Positions 32,701 through 41,800 of a stretch of 64,000 nt of DNA are shown here, piece by piece. Each line of letters starts with the position of its first letter. Position 1 is the stretch's first letter. This DNA is from Albugo candida (taxonomy: Eukaryota > Oomycota > Peronosporomycetes > Albuginales > Albuginaceae). A model generated the notes under the pieces. It did no database searches. It was not told the origin of the DNA and saw nothing but the letters and a program-made list of their open reading frames with translations. The position numbers and the translations under genes are program-made. The stretch covers positions 1-64,000 of the forward strand of contig CAJNAR010000158.1 of the NCBI GenBank assembly GCA_905220665.1, given 5' to 3'.

Positions 32701-35700
32701 AACGTGAGCTGGTGCATGTTTAACCAAAGCCGCACAGGTCCAACGTTCACAGTCCGGAAAATTCCCAAACCGAGAAAGGATCGAGCGATCTGGACAGCTC
32801 TGTTCTAGCCAGTCAAGAATCACCTTAATCACGCTGTCATCTTCCTGTAGCGCCAGTTCTCGCCGTGTTTTATGATCAGGCACGTCGTCCATCCCAGATG
32901 GTACCAAGGAATCACTTTGGTAATCCAATGTAAGCGTCAATACATCCACAGATGGACGACCTGAATGTACCATAGAGGGGTTCTGTTGCATTTCCATCCG
33001 AGCAATAGTTTCCCAGTCTTGAAATGATACTTTGGTATCTCGTTTGTAGATATCTTGATCGCAAATACCACCACTGAGAAGTGGAGATTGTAGCCAAGGA
33101 GCCAATTCCTCTTCGATCGAATCGGTCGGAATACCAGACACGAATGTGCTTATGATCCGGGAGGTCACCGACGATAACGATAGCATTGTGTCCAAGATCC
33201 AGTGAAGCTGTGACGTCGATCTGCAGATTCCAGAAGGTCGTAGTTCGATTACATCGTTCATTCCATAAAGAGATACCCCTGCATGTAAGGTGGAAGGAAG
33301 GCTTTCCGCTGATACTGCTACGGGTCCAAACGAATCATTTCCGAAAGCATTGCCCATATGCTGGCCATTATACGCAAAGCTGATGAGGTGATGATCGAAA
33401 TCAATGTTGAGTGTGAGTACATCGCCTGGAAGTGTAGTGATCTTACGGCCGTACGTAAAGCACTCCTTTGAAGCCCAGATAGCACCCGCGGATGGCATCC
33501 AGCCGATGCTGGCCTTTGTGTTGCCCAGAAAAGTATCATACGCTGCCAGTTCACCGACCGATTCCGTCCTCCACGTAACTCCTACGCAAACATGACCTGA
33601 TACAACTCCCCCTGTACGCTTGCTTTTGACTATAAAGTCCATTGAATGAATGCCACGAAAAGCGGGAGGTTGCACTAGAGCACTTCTCCAACTCTCGACC
33701 CAATCGCTGTTTGCTTGAATAATATTTCCAGCATGGCTGACTGAAATCGATGCTGACTTTTGAAAACGATTAAAGTAGATCGAGGGCGTTCCGCTTGGGG
33801 GAATAAGTCTCGGAAGCTTCTGTAAAAGGCTTGTAGCTTGCACAAAGAAAGTCGGTACTCCGTATGCGGCTCCCGACAGATTCTGAGAACTTGGAAATGC
33901 ACACGACGCGGACGCATAACAGTCACGCAGGATCCGTATGTATGAATTTTCATACTTTTCATCCGGTGCATTCTCCTTCTTATACCATGAATCACCGCTG
34001 TTAGCGTACTCGTGTGTCGTTAGGCGATAAAGTTTGCCTTGCATCACTTTGACCGGAGTCTTTAGAGCCTCAAACACGTATCCCATGGAGTCTGCTTTCG
34101 AATGTGAAGTCACACTTGTTTTTGCGATGAGCATTTGTGATGATTCTTCCCATAAGCGAATTGAATGTGCACGCAGTAGACGCCCGCCATTTCGTGAGGT
34201 GTTTACCGAGCGGCCGAGTGCGAGAATGCAGAATGTGCTCACAGCCTCGAATTGAAACCCAATTTGGCCCTCAAAATGATCTTTATCTCCAGTGTAGAGC
34301 TGCTTAAACACATTATAATATAATCGACTCACATCCGTCGAGGACGATGCTGTAGAAGGATGGACAATTGAATGGGAGCCTCCCGGAGTAGTAGCAGGTC
34401 GTGCTATCTTTTCCGATTCGCGTAGCTCTATTGCTCTTGCTCTGGCATAATTTTCGAGCTGACGTAAGCGAGACTCGCTTTTTGTGATCACGGGAATACT
34501 AGTGCAAAAGTTGTTTAGACCACCAACAAATCTCACGAGTTTTGGAAGAATTGGTCGCGTAAACCATGTCTGACGTCGAAGAAGACACACGCAACCAATA
34601 AACCAAGGCAATAGGCTGGATAGTAGTGGAATACTATACGCGGCACGCTCTCCATTACGTGCAAAGTCCATTTCCACATCAAAGAGATTGATACGTTCAA
34701 AAGTCTCGTCCACAATCTCTCGGCAATTATCGAGAAATAACGAGCTGTATGACAACGTCACTTCTTGGATGATTTTCTTCCTTTCAGCAGCTTCTTTCCA
34801 GCTTCCGTTCTTGATAAAATCATTTTGTCCAGATTTCTCATCATCACGTACCGAATCAGTGGACGTGATTTGTACGGCTTCCGCGAATAAAAATACCTGA
34901 AAGGATTTCAAAACTTCAGTTGCTTTCTCTCGAATGGCACAGGCATTTGATTCTGGTTTGTCTTTGAGGATTTTTATCAGCACGATCAAAAGTTGAAGCG
35001 TATCATGATTGTGATTGCTTAAGGGCGAAGATGTGACTGGAAGGAGATTGAGTATGCCAACGTCGCCAGGCTGAGACAGTAAATCAAGCAACAGAGCCAA
35101 AAGCGTGCCACATGGAGAATCGTTTGTGAATGGTTTCGCTTCCTGTTTTCTGACAAGAAACAGCACCAAAGCTATAAGCTCCGAAGGAGATTGATAGAGG
35201 ATCGATACGCCAGCAAAAAGGGTTCTGGTGGTCAGTTTTCGTACGCTGAATGTGGTTTCGTGGTCATTACTCGCGAAGATAACACTCTCGAATTCATTCT
35301 TCAGCTTGTCGGTAATCTCTTTTGTAATTTGCAAGTCAATTAATGCCACATTGTACTCTCGTATCGAGGTCAGGCTATCATGTAGGAGACAAAGAACACT
35401 GCAACATCGTTCTTCAGCAAGCTTCTTCCAAGCTTTCTCATTTTTTTCATTGACAATGGAAGCACAAGTCATTTCGCGATACGATTGCTTGAAGATATCA
35501 AGCAACAGCAGCAACACGCGTCCATCCGGCTGGCGACAAAATGATTCTTTAAAACAGCCTTCATTTATTCTCGACAAAGTGTCATCGGAACCGGATGCGA
35601 TTGGGCGGATAAGAGACTGAAGCTCTTTGAGTATCAGAGTCACCGACTCATATATTGGGTAGCCGTGCTGCAAGTAGGAGCTGGGTTCATCGTACACACT

Positions 35701-38700
35701 TGTGAGGTGACCGTAATCAGGTTGGACTAGCAATTCTGTTTCCTCCACACTGACTTTCATATCTTTGCACAAAGTACACTTGAGTGCAGCACCTTTATTC
35801 ATTGATCCACATTTAACGCAGTTCCAGTCACGTTTAGTATATAAACGAGCAACGATTGCAAGGAACAATAGATTTGAGTCGGAACAGCTTGCTCTGAACT
35901 GAAGCATTTGACAATCTTTAATTTCGACGTCAAAAGTATGCGTTTCTCCCGGCTTTGACAATGAGTTGAACTGCCATAATACGTTTTCGTCTCCAAGTAA
36001 CGTACAGCAAATAGAAGCTTCCTTGTGGTATTCGTCGTAGTCCTCTCCATCAACGATGATCTGACCTTTCACTCGTAAATACTGTTTTTTCATGTCAAAC
36101 AGTACAAAAGAGTCCTGCTCAGGCAATAATTGTAGTGTAAACGCTTCGTGCGATTTCAATACCTGTTCCGTATCCGTCTGTATGCCTAGGTTGTTCTGAT
36201 TCGGCTTTTTCGATTTGTCTGGAGGGCGAAATCCGTTTGAGTGATACTCGGCAAGAGTTGACAAAAGAATTGGTGCAGATTCCAAACCATGAGTCATCGA
36301 GAGATGTGTTGGAGTATCGTCCCACTTGTGCATTTCCAAGATAGAAATAACCTTGCCGGAGCCATAAAATGAGACAGCCGGGAATACCTCATGACCTAAC
36401 AGATCAGTGAAGACGACACCATAATCGGCTTCATTTATTTTGTACGACATTGTTCCTTCTTTCATGTCAATACTGATCTGCACAACGTCCCCGGGATGAA
36501 CTTTGCACAGTGAACGGGTCAGCTTTTGGCCTCTTGCATACAGATTTCCATTATATCCGCGTAACATCCAAAGATTTGGAGATGTGTCGTATCCACTAAC
36601 GGTCACTGGTAGCAATGCTGCTCCAAAACAGGTCATCTCATCATCCAGAGCGTCATTGTCAAGACGAAAACTCCAAGAAGCCTTGCAAACTGACACACCA
36701 ACATTCACAGCGGCATACTGATAGCTGGTTTCTCTGGTTCGAACACTGTTCCCGCCTTGTTCGACAACAACGCCTGTAGAGCATATAGATGAATCAAATA
36801 CTGCAGCAACCTTCTTGGGTGTAGTAGACCCTTTTTGAGATTCCTTGGAATGGATATGCTTGATTTTTTGGTCGTAGCGATATATTTGTAGGTTCTGAAT
36901 ACACTGAAATGCCTGATCAAGCGCCAATGTATTTGCCACTGGGCTACCTTGCTTAACAGAACTCGAATGAATACATTCGAGTGCTCCAATCTCTAAAAGC
37001 ATCTTCACGAAATAAATCATTGCAGCAAGTGATCCTGTCGCTAAAGCCCAAGAGCGTAATGAAGTGATTGCCTTTAGCATGATGTCCTGTCGATTGCAAC
37101 TTTTAGGATCAAGTGCGCCCATAAGCCATTGGCAAACATCCACAATGCTCTTTCGAGGATCAGAAAGGTGCGAGAGATGAATGGGAGAATAAAACACCAG
37201 ATTTTGAATAGCATAATCGGCAGATCGATTCGCAGGTGGTATTCCAGAGAGCACAAGCCGAATTGCGATGCAGCCCGCAGGGAACGAAATGGGAATGACG
37301 TCATCTGCAGCACTCTTTGATTGATCTAGACTTACCGGAAACGTGACTAGTTTTGGCTGGAACTCTGCAATATTCTCGTATACATCGTTATCACTTGTTT
37401 GATATTGTATTCGGACAGTTTGTGGAACAGACGATTGATGCCAGCGGATGACGATTCTGGAAATTCTTGCAAGCTGACCTGGCATGCCTCTTCTAAGCGT
37501 AATCGAGACTTTACCAGGTCGTATTTGTGACTGCCAATACGTATTCTCTCGATTATCGACTGCATTCTTAATCGGATGTGCAGAAGGTGCTTCTACTGAG
37601 CAAGACGACTCAATCGTTATCCTTCGGCAATCAGAAATTCCTGCTGAGGTCGCAAGATCAATAGGATTTTCTGAAAGTCGGGGCTGTGGGCTCCAGTACG
37701 AAAACAAGGATAGTGTCGGAAAATATTCGAGCATTTTTGACAGCTCCTGGAAGGAGTCGATAGCTCTTGAGCCATGATAATCGAAATTGCTCAGAAGGGA
37801 AGATAAAGCATTCATGACGAGATAGTGCATATCTAAGCTGGCATCATTTCCTTGTAAAGAACTGAATTCTCTCTCACGTTTCTGAAATCGATTGCGTTTC
37901 ATAAGCCTTGACGCTATCCCCGTACTATGATAAATAACTGCAAATCGTCGTTCCAGCACAAATGTGAAAAGCGGTGTTGGTAATGCGTCCAGTAGCATTT
38001 CTTCCAATGTCCGTACAGAGCTTGATTGATCCAGTACTCCAGCGCTAATCATGTTCTGATAATCTCGGACGCTTTGACGGCATTTTATGATACGATTTTT
38101 GTACATGCGGTGCTCAATTGGTAAATCGCCTAATCCTGCTGTAAGTGAGGATTCGTAACCTAAGGCTTCCTCGCCACAATGTGTCGCCTCCGCGTTGCAT
38201 AGAAGTCCTCTGATGAAACAATCTTGGAGTAAATTCCGCTGCAAATTGTGCAGATATTCCTCACTTTGTAAGTAATCATCCCAGCTTTGCATCGTCGTAT
38301 ATTGAAGCGGAGTATGACAAACAGCACAGCAACGCGTTTTCCCCGAATGAAGTCGGGGTGGTATTGGCATCCAGTTCTCTTCTAGAGTAGTCCAATCCAC
38401 ATCGGCGATATTATCCTCCAATACGTGATCATTTTCGGTTGTAGGATCAACTTCAATCGAATCCCATCGAGATCTTGTACCTGTATCATCTATCTCAGGC
38501 TGGCTAGTTCGTCTATCCGATTCTTGGCGCGGCGCTGCTTCCACGTAATCTTGTGCCAAAACCTCCTCAACCACGCTTGGTATCGGTATGGTTGAGATAC
38601 TCGCGAATCGAGCTCGGCTGTTGTCATGCCATTCAAATCGTGTCTCCTCCAGGCTATTAGCTAAAGTAGTATCCATGACTACTTGTCCTGTTGACCCCCG

Positions 38701-38814
38701 ACGTCCTTCCACAGATGGGAATTGTCCGGTCCCTACAGAGAATCGTCGTGATCTACTGCTTGAGGATATAAGGTGGTTATTCAAAGTGTGATTTTCGTCA
38801 TTATCTGTTTCCAT
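23722..38814 (-). CDS. Giant HECT-type E3 ubiquitin ligase (5,030 aa)
   Basis: An uninterrupted 15.1-kb frame from ATG (38814) to TAG (23722). Domains with approximate residues: Cys pair CCAVC near 160; a discoidin-like beta-sandwich (about 375-520; AVDNRENTYWQS); SPRY 1 (about 710-830); a RanBP2-type zinc finger (about 993-1020; DWNCVKCGSMNKGAALKC); SPRY 2 (about 1720-1860); a LamG/ConA-like domain (about 2570-2740); an IQ-like helix (about 2848-2870); two UBA-like domains (about 3573-3620 and 3664-3695; NMAVEWLM, LNRALEWLM); and a C-terminal HECT domain (about 4670-5030). The thioester Cys is in AHTCFFSVELPP at residue 4997, 34 residues from the end, as in active HECT enzymes. It should accept ubiquitin from an E2 and transfer it to substrates. 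UBA and RanBP2 modules may bind ubiquitin, and SPRY may bind substrates. The size and layout recall HERC/HECTD4-class ligases, but there are no RCC1 repeats that I can see. The 5' neighbour is a 3.9-kb gap. Confidence 0.95.
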   Translation of the reverse strand: METDNDENHTLNNHLISSSSRSRRFSVGTGQFPSVEGRRGSTGQVVMDTTLANSLEETRFEWHDNSRARFASISTIPIPSVVEEVLAQDYVEAAPRQESDRRTSQPEIDDTGTRSRWDSIEVDPTTENDHVLEDNIADVDWTTLEENWMPIPPRLHSGKTRCCAVCHTPLQYTTMQSWDDYLQSEEYLHNLQRNLLQDCFIRGLLCNAEATHCGEEALGYESSLTAGLGDLPIEHRMYKNRIIKCRQSVRDYQNMISAGVLDQSSSVRTLEEMLLDALPTPLFTFVLERRFAVIYHSTGIASRLMKRNRFQKREREFSSLQGNDASLDMHYLVMNALSSLLSNFDYHGSRAIDSFQELSKMLEYFPTLSLFSYWSPQPRLSENPIDLATSAGISDCRRITIESSCSVEAPSAHPIKNAVDNRENTYWQSQIRPGKVSITLRRGMPGQLARISRIVIRWHQSSVPQTVRIQYQTSDNDVYENIAEFQPKLVTFPVSLDQSKSAADDVIPISFPAGCIAIRLVLSGIPPANRSADYAIQNLVFYSPIHLSHLSDPRKSIVDVCQWLMGALDPKSCNRQDIMLKAITSLRSWALATGSLAAMIYFVKMLLEIGALECIHSSSVKQGSPVANTLALDQAFQCIQNLQIYRYDQKIKHIHSKESQKGSTTPKKVAAVFDSSICSTGVVVEQGGNSVRTRETSYQYAAVNVGVSVCKASWSFRLDNDALDDEMTCFGAALLPVTVSGYDTSPNLWMLRGYNGNLYARGQKLTRSLCKVHPGDVVQISIDMKEGTMSYKINEADYGVVFTDLLGHEVFPAVSFYGSGKVISILEMHKWDDTPTHLSMTHGLESAPILLSTLAEYHSNGFRPPDKSKKPNQNNLGIQTDTEQVLKSHEAFTLQLLPEQDSFVLFDMKKQYLRVKGQIIVDGEDYDEYHKEASICCTLLGDENVLWQFNSLSKPGETHTFDVEIKDCQMLQFRASCSDSNLLFLAIVARLYTKRDWNCVKCGSMNKGAALKCTLCKDMKVSVEETELLVQPDYGHLTSVYDEPSSYLQHGYPIYESVTLILKELQSLIRPIASGSDDTLSRINEGCFKESFCRQPDGRVLLLLLDIFKQSYREMTCASIVNEKNEKAWKKLAEERCCSVLCLLHDSLTSIREYNVALIDLQITKEITDKLKNEFESVIFASNDHETTFSVRKLTTRTLFAGVSILYQSPSELIALVLFLVRKQEAKPFTNDSPCGTLLALLLDLLSQPGDVGILNLLPVTSSPLSNHNHDTLQLLIVLIKILKDKPESNACAIREKATEVLKSFQVFLFAEAVQITSTDSVRDDEKSGQNDFIKNGSWKEAAERKKIIQEVTLSYSSLFLDNCREIVDETFERINLFDVEMDFARNGERAAYSIPLLSSLLPWFIGCVCLLRRQTWFTRPILPKLVRFVGGLNNFCTSIPVITKSESRLRQLENYARARAIELRESEKIARPATTPGGSHSIVHPSTASSSTDVSRLYYNVFKQLYTGDKDHFEGQIGFQFEAVSTFCILALGRSVNTSRNGGRLLRAHSIRLWEESSQMLIAKTSVTSHSKADSMGYVFEALKTPVKVMQGKLYRLTTHEYANSGDSWYKKENAPDEKYENSYIRILRDCYASASCAFPSSQNLSGAAYGVPTFFVQATSLLQKLPRLIPPSGTPSIYFNRFQKSASISVSHAGNIIQANSDWVESWRSALVQPPAFRGIHSMDFIVKSKRTGGVVSGHVCVGVTWRTESVGELAAYDTFLGNTKASIGWMPSAGAIWASKECFTYGRKITTLPGDVLTLNIDFDHHLISFAYNGQHMGNAFGNDSFGPVAVSAESLPSTLHAGVSLYGMNDVIELRPSGICRSTSQLHWILDTMLSLSSVTSRIISTFVSGIPTDSIEEELAPWLQSPLLSGGICDQDIYKRDTKVSFQDWETIARMEMQQNPSMVHSGRPSVDVLTLTLDYQSDSLVPSGMDDVPDHKTRRELALQEDDSVIKVILDWLEQSCPDRSILSRFGNFPDCERWTCAALVKHAPAHVIHEVQAIISSFHDTKTSKADAHELQLVPSKDMTLIWNRVLSLRHWLIRMRQEYRSRDREKDPVSSRRVSSNIQNKGKTRSTIGLDKVLSPPESFDDLLCQLCERAEFLCHLDPPSEDKERLSIDSQLALSDLAEKWSAQKTPPSLEPMLERWRTLKQADSSKWSGIVSVLRAQHQWRLRRDNATNKREECTQENMDEDELDRRAVFKSSFAAILRACDLYIRNGTGAPPELLRALLDRRQRRLETRVFGMDAMCSLLKSLSFDSARIHAIMFFRPALRGFTKEEKEAKEYGDSGSLSQEVASYTEGDKEGGIPSETTFRATERHHYLKGLEGCHRSSLNRCQKSFHRLYSFLTEMIHPKHGDAQHLDTQLKQMIISAFCLDFEPQDHSFLLKSGILEILRDLYSVQTAGRTNRMTTPPSMEMDHKAVMFANAQRSFLWFPFSEYFVQKNILHNGFVTKRDILWLLFHSPTFACPKRWWKEHQLPHPYEREVSTLSKDLQRHTASSLALLYADHLAHFYRKLQGFKAKTSRQKLLHFGVKQWQASKSTVDYVSLPSLGETIDFTIEAWLYPFELSATCSIFADEVFGIGSVFLDFIDQSLQLSINGNSPREIVFSNILFKTHEWSHIAIVYHGQRESKSSGRFASVLLYVNGNPTSSTAHKYKEAVPVIRLNAFRVGCWISDSNDNSGGIHRCFNGIIAHIRLWKLHRSSLEIKYNFEAFVPTLSDLESGDVSYGKNSEYTNNVYVCLWHLTEGEGVVGFAKVSTWSSPLTFEVPPNQSLNAKITSCQWSEMSIPVLSGQLDGCSLQQRFTVRQGIIQMQRVIRKWMKYKRLTELEATNLLCDHQEKVNDVNYRMLVEGETAEASEKCSHGPRFRASSVVESIYFEKRKSVSPAPRTRTSHPSYLTADDVIIHEKQIRKCAWIVFRFLVSVGINGIHDRREAEAKALANNAKSKRKEKVRKRMEGGELGEEATDTEERNRSVEAASDAAKIAAGNQDLQEPALRVLWFSIEFHRKAFEILERELSVMTSWILNAEQKDSLKKAQRTSRSHSTPLQAAQLADLLEQQNLSSKTRKPRKDTCKMRMLEDSTLEPLQLELSLFQLLTFMVSQTATFVTLSYLSKPNILYELLQLLQIASPRCQRQVKYLLRSVCRNGFVKPSNVADLLGSESVLVEMLLDQVAESVCSTAVALPTHAFKIPNPSMQLDEMLLNESLSSPLGFRAGQIHLSKALESVGLLRILLWEPEWCKKVMLIITNVIRNVGPLLEHKHTALSDLRTRAAITRAVGALCVLGSQTDCIRIGGKVEVISGASKSSSISRTEYNGGDADFCASGKTDTSGIAAMAKLIELNPNFASARVVFESTAKESDPTHNVQEVSLISICPIEEIQLPSIKTFSSLLETNKATIVPVILQLALGALKLQGDSDDLWRIQIQSRALLALETVLQSHGSVELELQKCLSSKMLSTILETALTPVGLTSFISLPLLQERGRMILCRLFEASSPLGKEMFIYLDDPILTVNDASNLNMESPSSGEDTQETEAYRDRLGFASTLAAMGFEFELCMIALENSRNDPNMAVEWLMSEQAVLYQERQQIRRLAAANLESRLASKQRLEAEHHDTDASLRSKAAELESISGMPFVLAYSALELNHWDLNRALEWLMEHGTKYLDQPDRMKLLCDPIQIDVTEKIGDGAALNDTDQPDPLVSTSTMGSSNEMNETEPTLTARNLDGLNPNIMAVTLAPILARASAKSYSKHQYVGYAPLDPTYLRSHMILAVSDTIGPIQQLSASGKIGIFRRISQETQSVLISFTSMETGAYEDEWFSAEKVRRITRIYDEPAADVSSIYDLASRTEQALTTHYARRVAVELLEHLTNGTTPSSILTLAGGPQQFVNLLKLVVASDMHNRNEGFVAMDDTKMAGSRPVRVKREPVSLLGRLQRMTLNILKQESSEPVQSSPSTLSGSSSQAKIPVQSQELLSRVIVEECVCHLVKSTLAVEQGSETTSEQNPNQYLEFQSLHPYFGECDYLSAVSVSSQSQSVRLIFDQRTQFGPTAKLSIFKDASCEVKIATFDASSTNMKSNIPDLVIQSNKFWFRFVSMDKTTNFYGYRFQVKPAPKVIWSNESQVLSTPSLEWACWLLNFLLNDATSLKNSGPVHDHNIFQALVRYLRSPGAPFKNRIVRILVQLLSTPLLFPSTETPDLKPLKNIGKRALQRAKEQRQVIGSKNLFLSGHLLQMIELGIVTKTATKEFKKRSRAHTALLSDSKATLTAIPVPVPPHRRDTFQCLADTASIVRFLLNESSHLPQRVLSSIWLDIHGSCKVLETSHPYDLCEIDETICFPMAQSFLVFLDPRCETESDVFLELESIALAPMSHVDDTGAQFDIMGFQEFRTTRRFSGPCTDKCWPVDPVELAGDTLHVRFRGSTNSTSFYGIALTVIVIGIPEEKQMEEVSALDLEALQSELSAQQATLTSKGCTYFQDVHAFDAQLIEWINTHVEKLEVAGSTQCILSTRLRPYQFRLDSQLDALRCSLLFDTDLVNVHLRFALMKHLNQCLFEALPYIDLREIGSCWSLASRLRQLSHCVFFDIKNKIVEAAIEATEFTGEISNNNARITLDRLQALESRDDREVEPSISECFFAQAFRQLCDVNPAVFRRKIDSKGRLFNVKFRGEEGVDWGGVYREGTNSMVDDLFSPHFNLFVLCPNGQHDTGANRSMYLPNSKCDSPVAMEMYEFVGKLLGISLRTRGDFPFAFPSLVWKQLIGQRLDRSDLEDTDAMFMQMLDGIRNCESDGISDQEEFERAFQNEGLDLRFTAFDCTGKEVELIANGKEISVTFANRQEYSALAEQYRLREATVQISAIARGFECVFPRRVLTLLTWKEMELLTCGSPKIDIALWRQHTRYEGFTESDDTVQLFWEALEQFSDEQRSDFVRFAWGRSRLPRGKWAQPFKLTKKGGRDASKSLPVAHTCFFSVELPPYTSLEQMRNMLLATINFGLGGILMA

Positions 38815-41800
38815 TAGAGATATACTACAAGATATTATAGCAGAATATGAGCAAACGTGTTGATTCCGATCACTCCAAAGGTCACAAACAAAGGGATATA
38901 ACGTGCCCCTATTTGCTATAATTGAGCGAATTAGGAGCCACTATACGAGAAGCTCCCTTGACTATGGAGCTGCGTTCCACTCAAATTGTGAGCGTATCTG
39001 TGCAGTTATTACTGCGCCATGTCCTTGTAGATAAACATCAAACACCAGTCTAGATAATGTAGTGCTGAATCAATATCGTACTTGGTAGTTTTCCAGGATA
39101 TATCTGCACGACCACAAATATACGAATCGACGCTCCTATTGGCCCCATTCCTGTATATTAGTATATTCGCGCTCCTCCAACGAATAACGCAGAAAAAGCA
39201 CTGAGAGAAGCGGTTTGCAAAGTTCTGGATTCGAACAAATCACTTTTTCAAAGTACTAATGAATTAGCTTCAAGAGAATGAAAAGCACTGCTTGCATCTT
39301 CGGATACTCTATAAATATTGAATCATTCATACGATATTTATGGTTACATCTGTTCATTTCTAGATTTGCTTGAAGGTCTACGACCTCGATAAATCGTTTA
39401 TGATAAGCTAGAATCAAAGGAGTTTACTTACCATTCAATCGAGCACAATATCAATACTGGAGGGACCCAAGGCGCCTCCGATGAATGTGTAAGGAAGACG
39501 CTTAATTTCTACATGCGACCTTTATGTGAATGACAGCAGCTATTCAGATTCACCAGCTTATCTGTTAGCATTCTCCTAGCAACTTTTAGCTTCTGCTGGA
39601 CCAGCCGAATTAGATGACATTGCAGAGTAATTTGAAATTGGTAGAAATTAAGCTTATTGCAGCAGAAATGCCGTATGTCTTGTCCACAGATTTAAATACT
39701 TACGACGCAGCCACCAAAATGCGACAAACTTGCGGGATATTATCTGCCGAAAAAAGTGATCGAGTTGGTCCAATTGGCTATGCTTCACTCTCAGTGGTAG
39801 CCAAAACATATTTATAACCTCGTTCGTCACTAAAGCGATGCTTCAGTACGACATCTCACAACACCCGAGTGTTCTGATGTTTGATTGCAATTACAGTTGT
39901 CAATTTGCACTGGAACGTGCATACTCAATCATTAATGATCGCCGCCGTATGATGAGGTTCAAGTAGATTTTTTGAAGGGTAAAGTTCCAGCTCCTTGCAG
40001 ATATCTCGTCTCAAGGATGGAAAGATAGAAAAATCACGGATATTCAAAGAAGCGCCATCCTTGCCAAGTTCAGAAAAACACTAACTTTTGCATGAACCTT
40101 AATCTTGCGCATGCATAGCATCACGTACAGTTCCCAAAGTCGGAAGCGTCCGATATCGAGGCGATTATGCATTCAATGATGGATGGTCGGTCTTGCCTGC
40201 AAAAGCGGAGAGACGAGCCTTTGCGATATGGCAGTGTCCACTTCTCCTGTAAGTTTGGAAAATGTCATCAATCCTGATAAAGAGCTTCTGCATGCTATCT
40301 CAGTAGTCATCAGATCGATACGGAGACCAGTGCTCAATGTACATTCCAGAACAACGGCGAATTCGTGCCAAACACTGGAGTTAAGCGCATTACCATGGTT
40401 AAGCTTAAAACCCAACACGTCATCTGGGTCTGTAGTGTTGGCAGTTCCTTCCGAAAGGTAGTCTCTAGCAAATTCGTCATCACTTTCACATTTTAAATCC
40501 ACTTTGGCGTACCTACTTGTCCGGAAAAAACGGTTAAAGGGGCAGCATCTCAGCGAACCGCATCTGAAAAGGAAATATATGGGTTTAAGAGTCAGCGATA
40601 TATATGTGGAGCTTAGAAAAATGGAGATTGTAGTCAGCCTGGCGCATGAAAATTAAGTTCAGCGACGTGTAGGTAGCTCTATAATTGGGGTTCTTCCACA
40701 AAAGTTATCATAGAAGTCCGCTTAAGAGTGCCGTGTTGTTCGTGATTTACGACGGGCAAACGCTTGCTCAGATGTTTAGGGGCACAGACACAGAAGAGCG
40801 CTAATTTACATGGTCTCAAATCCTCTTGTAACGGATCTTACCACCGACACAACTCCCAACCCAAGATCCATAAAATTAGAAAGCAGAAAAACGATTTTGC
40901 GGTCGATCTTTTTATAATCATGACAGGCATTCTCGCACACACTTCTTTACATGATGCACTTGTAGAGATGCTGCCCCAATCGCCTCAGTATCGTTCTCGC
41001 TTCCTTTCTGCAGGAGAAATAGGTTCTGCTCAACCAATACAAAAAAAAACGAACTGATGCAGTACATTCGTGGAGTATTGGAAATATCTCCGCGTAGCAT
41101 ATACTTGAGACTAGCCTAACCACGTTCTGGATCAGGATCGTAGTATCTCATGTCAAGCACTAGCGCGATGCGTCAAAGTTACTCCTGCCAATCAGCCGTC
41201 GATGACAGAAGCAACGACATGATCGCTCAATTCTGACCATTGAACAGCGCTGTAGCATGTAGTGTATCGGCGAATAAATTAATCGTTGATTGAAGTCATT
41301 TGCCATCGATGAAAGCGCTCACGTCTAAAAACCCCTATACTAAGAATACTCACGTCTTCAACATTACACATACTATTCCATATGCAATTCTAAATCAGAA
41401 AAGGAGCGCTCATCCTGCATGAATATCAGGGGCGCCGAAAGCCTTGCTGTGTTCAATGTCTGACCACAAGCGTTTGTTAGAGTTCACTTTCAATAAGCTG
41501 CTTGATAGCGCTATTCACAAAGTCACCAAATTGAAAAATGTTGCAGATGTAGTGCACCTGCAACATCGGCAAGCACAGAAAGCATTTGAGGTGGCCTTCG
41601 CATACTCTGCCAATTTAACATCTAGAAGTGGGCAAAGATCACACAGTTGGGCAACTTTGAGACCCCAAAATCTCATTTACTCGGCTTCGCCATGCTGTAT
41701 TTGAAGAGAACGTCCGACTTTTTTGGCATGTAGACATTCGAAATGCGCGCTTCTCACTGACGAAAACGGCATGCATTTGAGATCGCGCCGATGCTGATTT

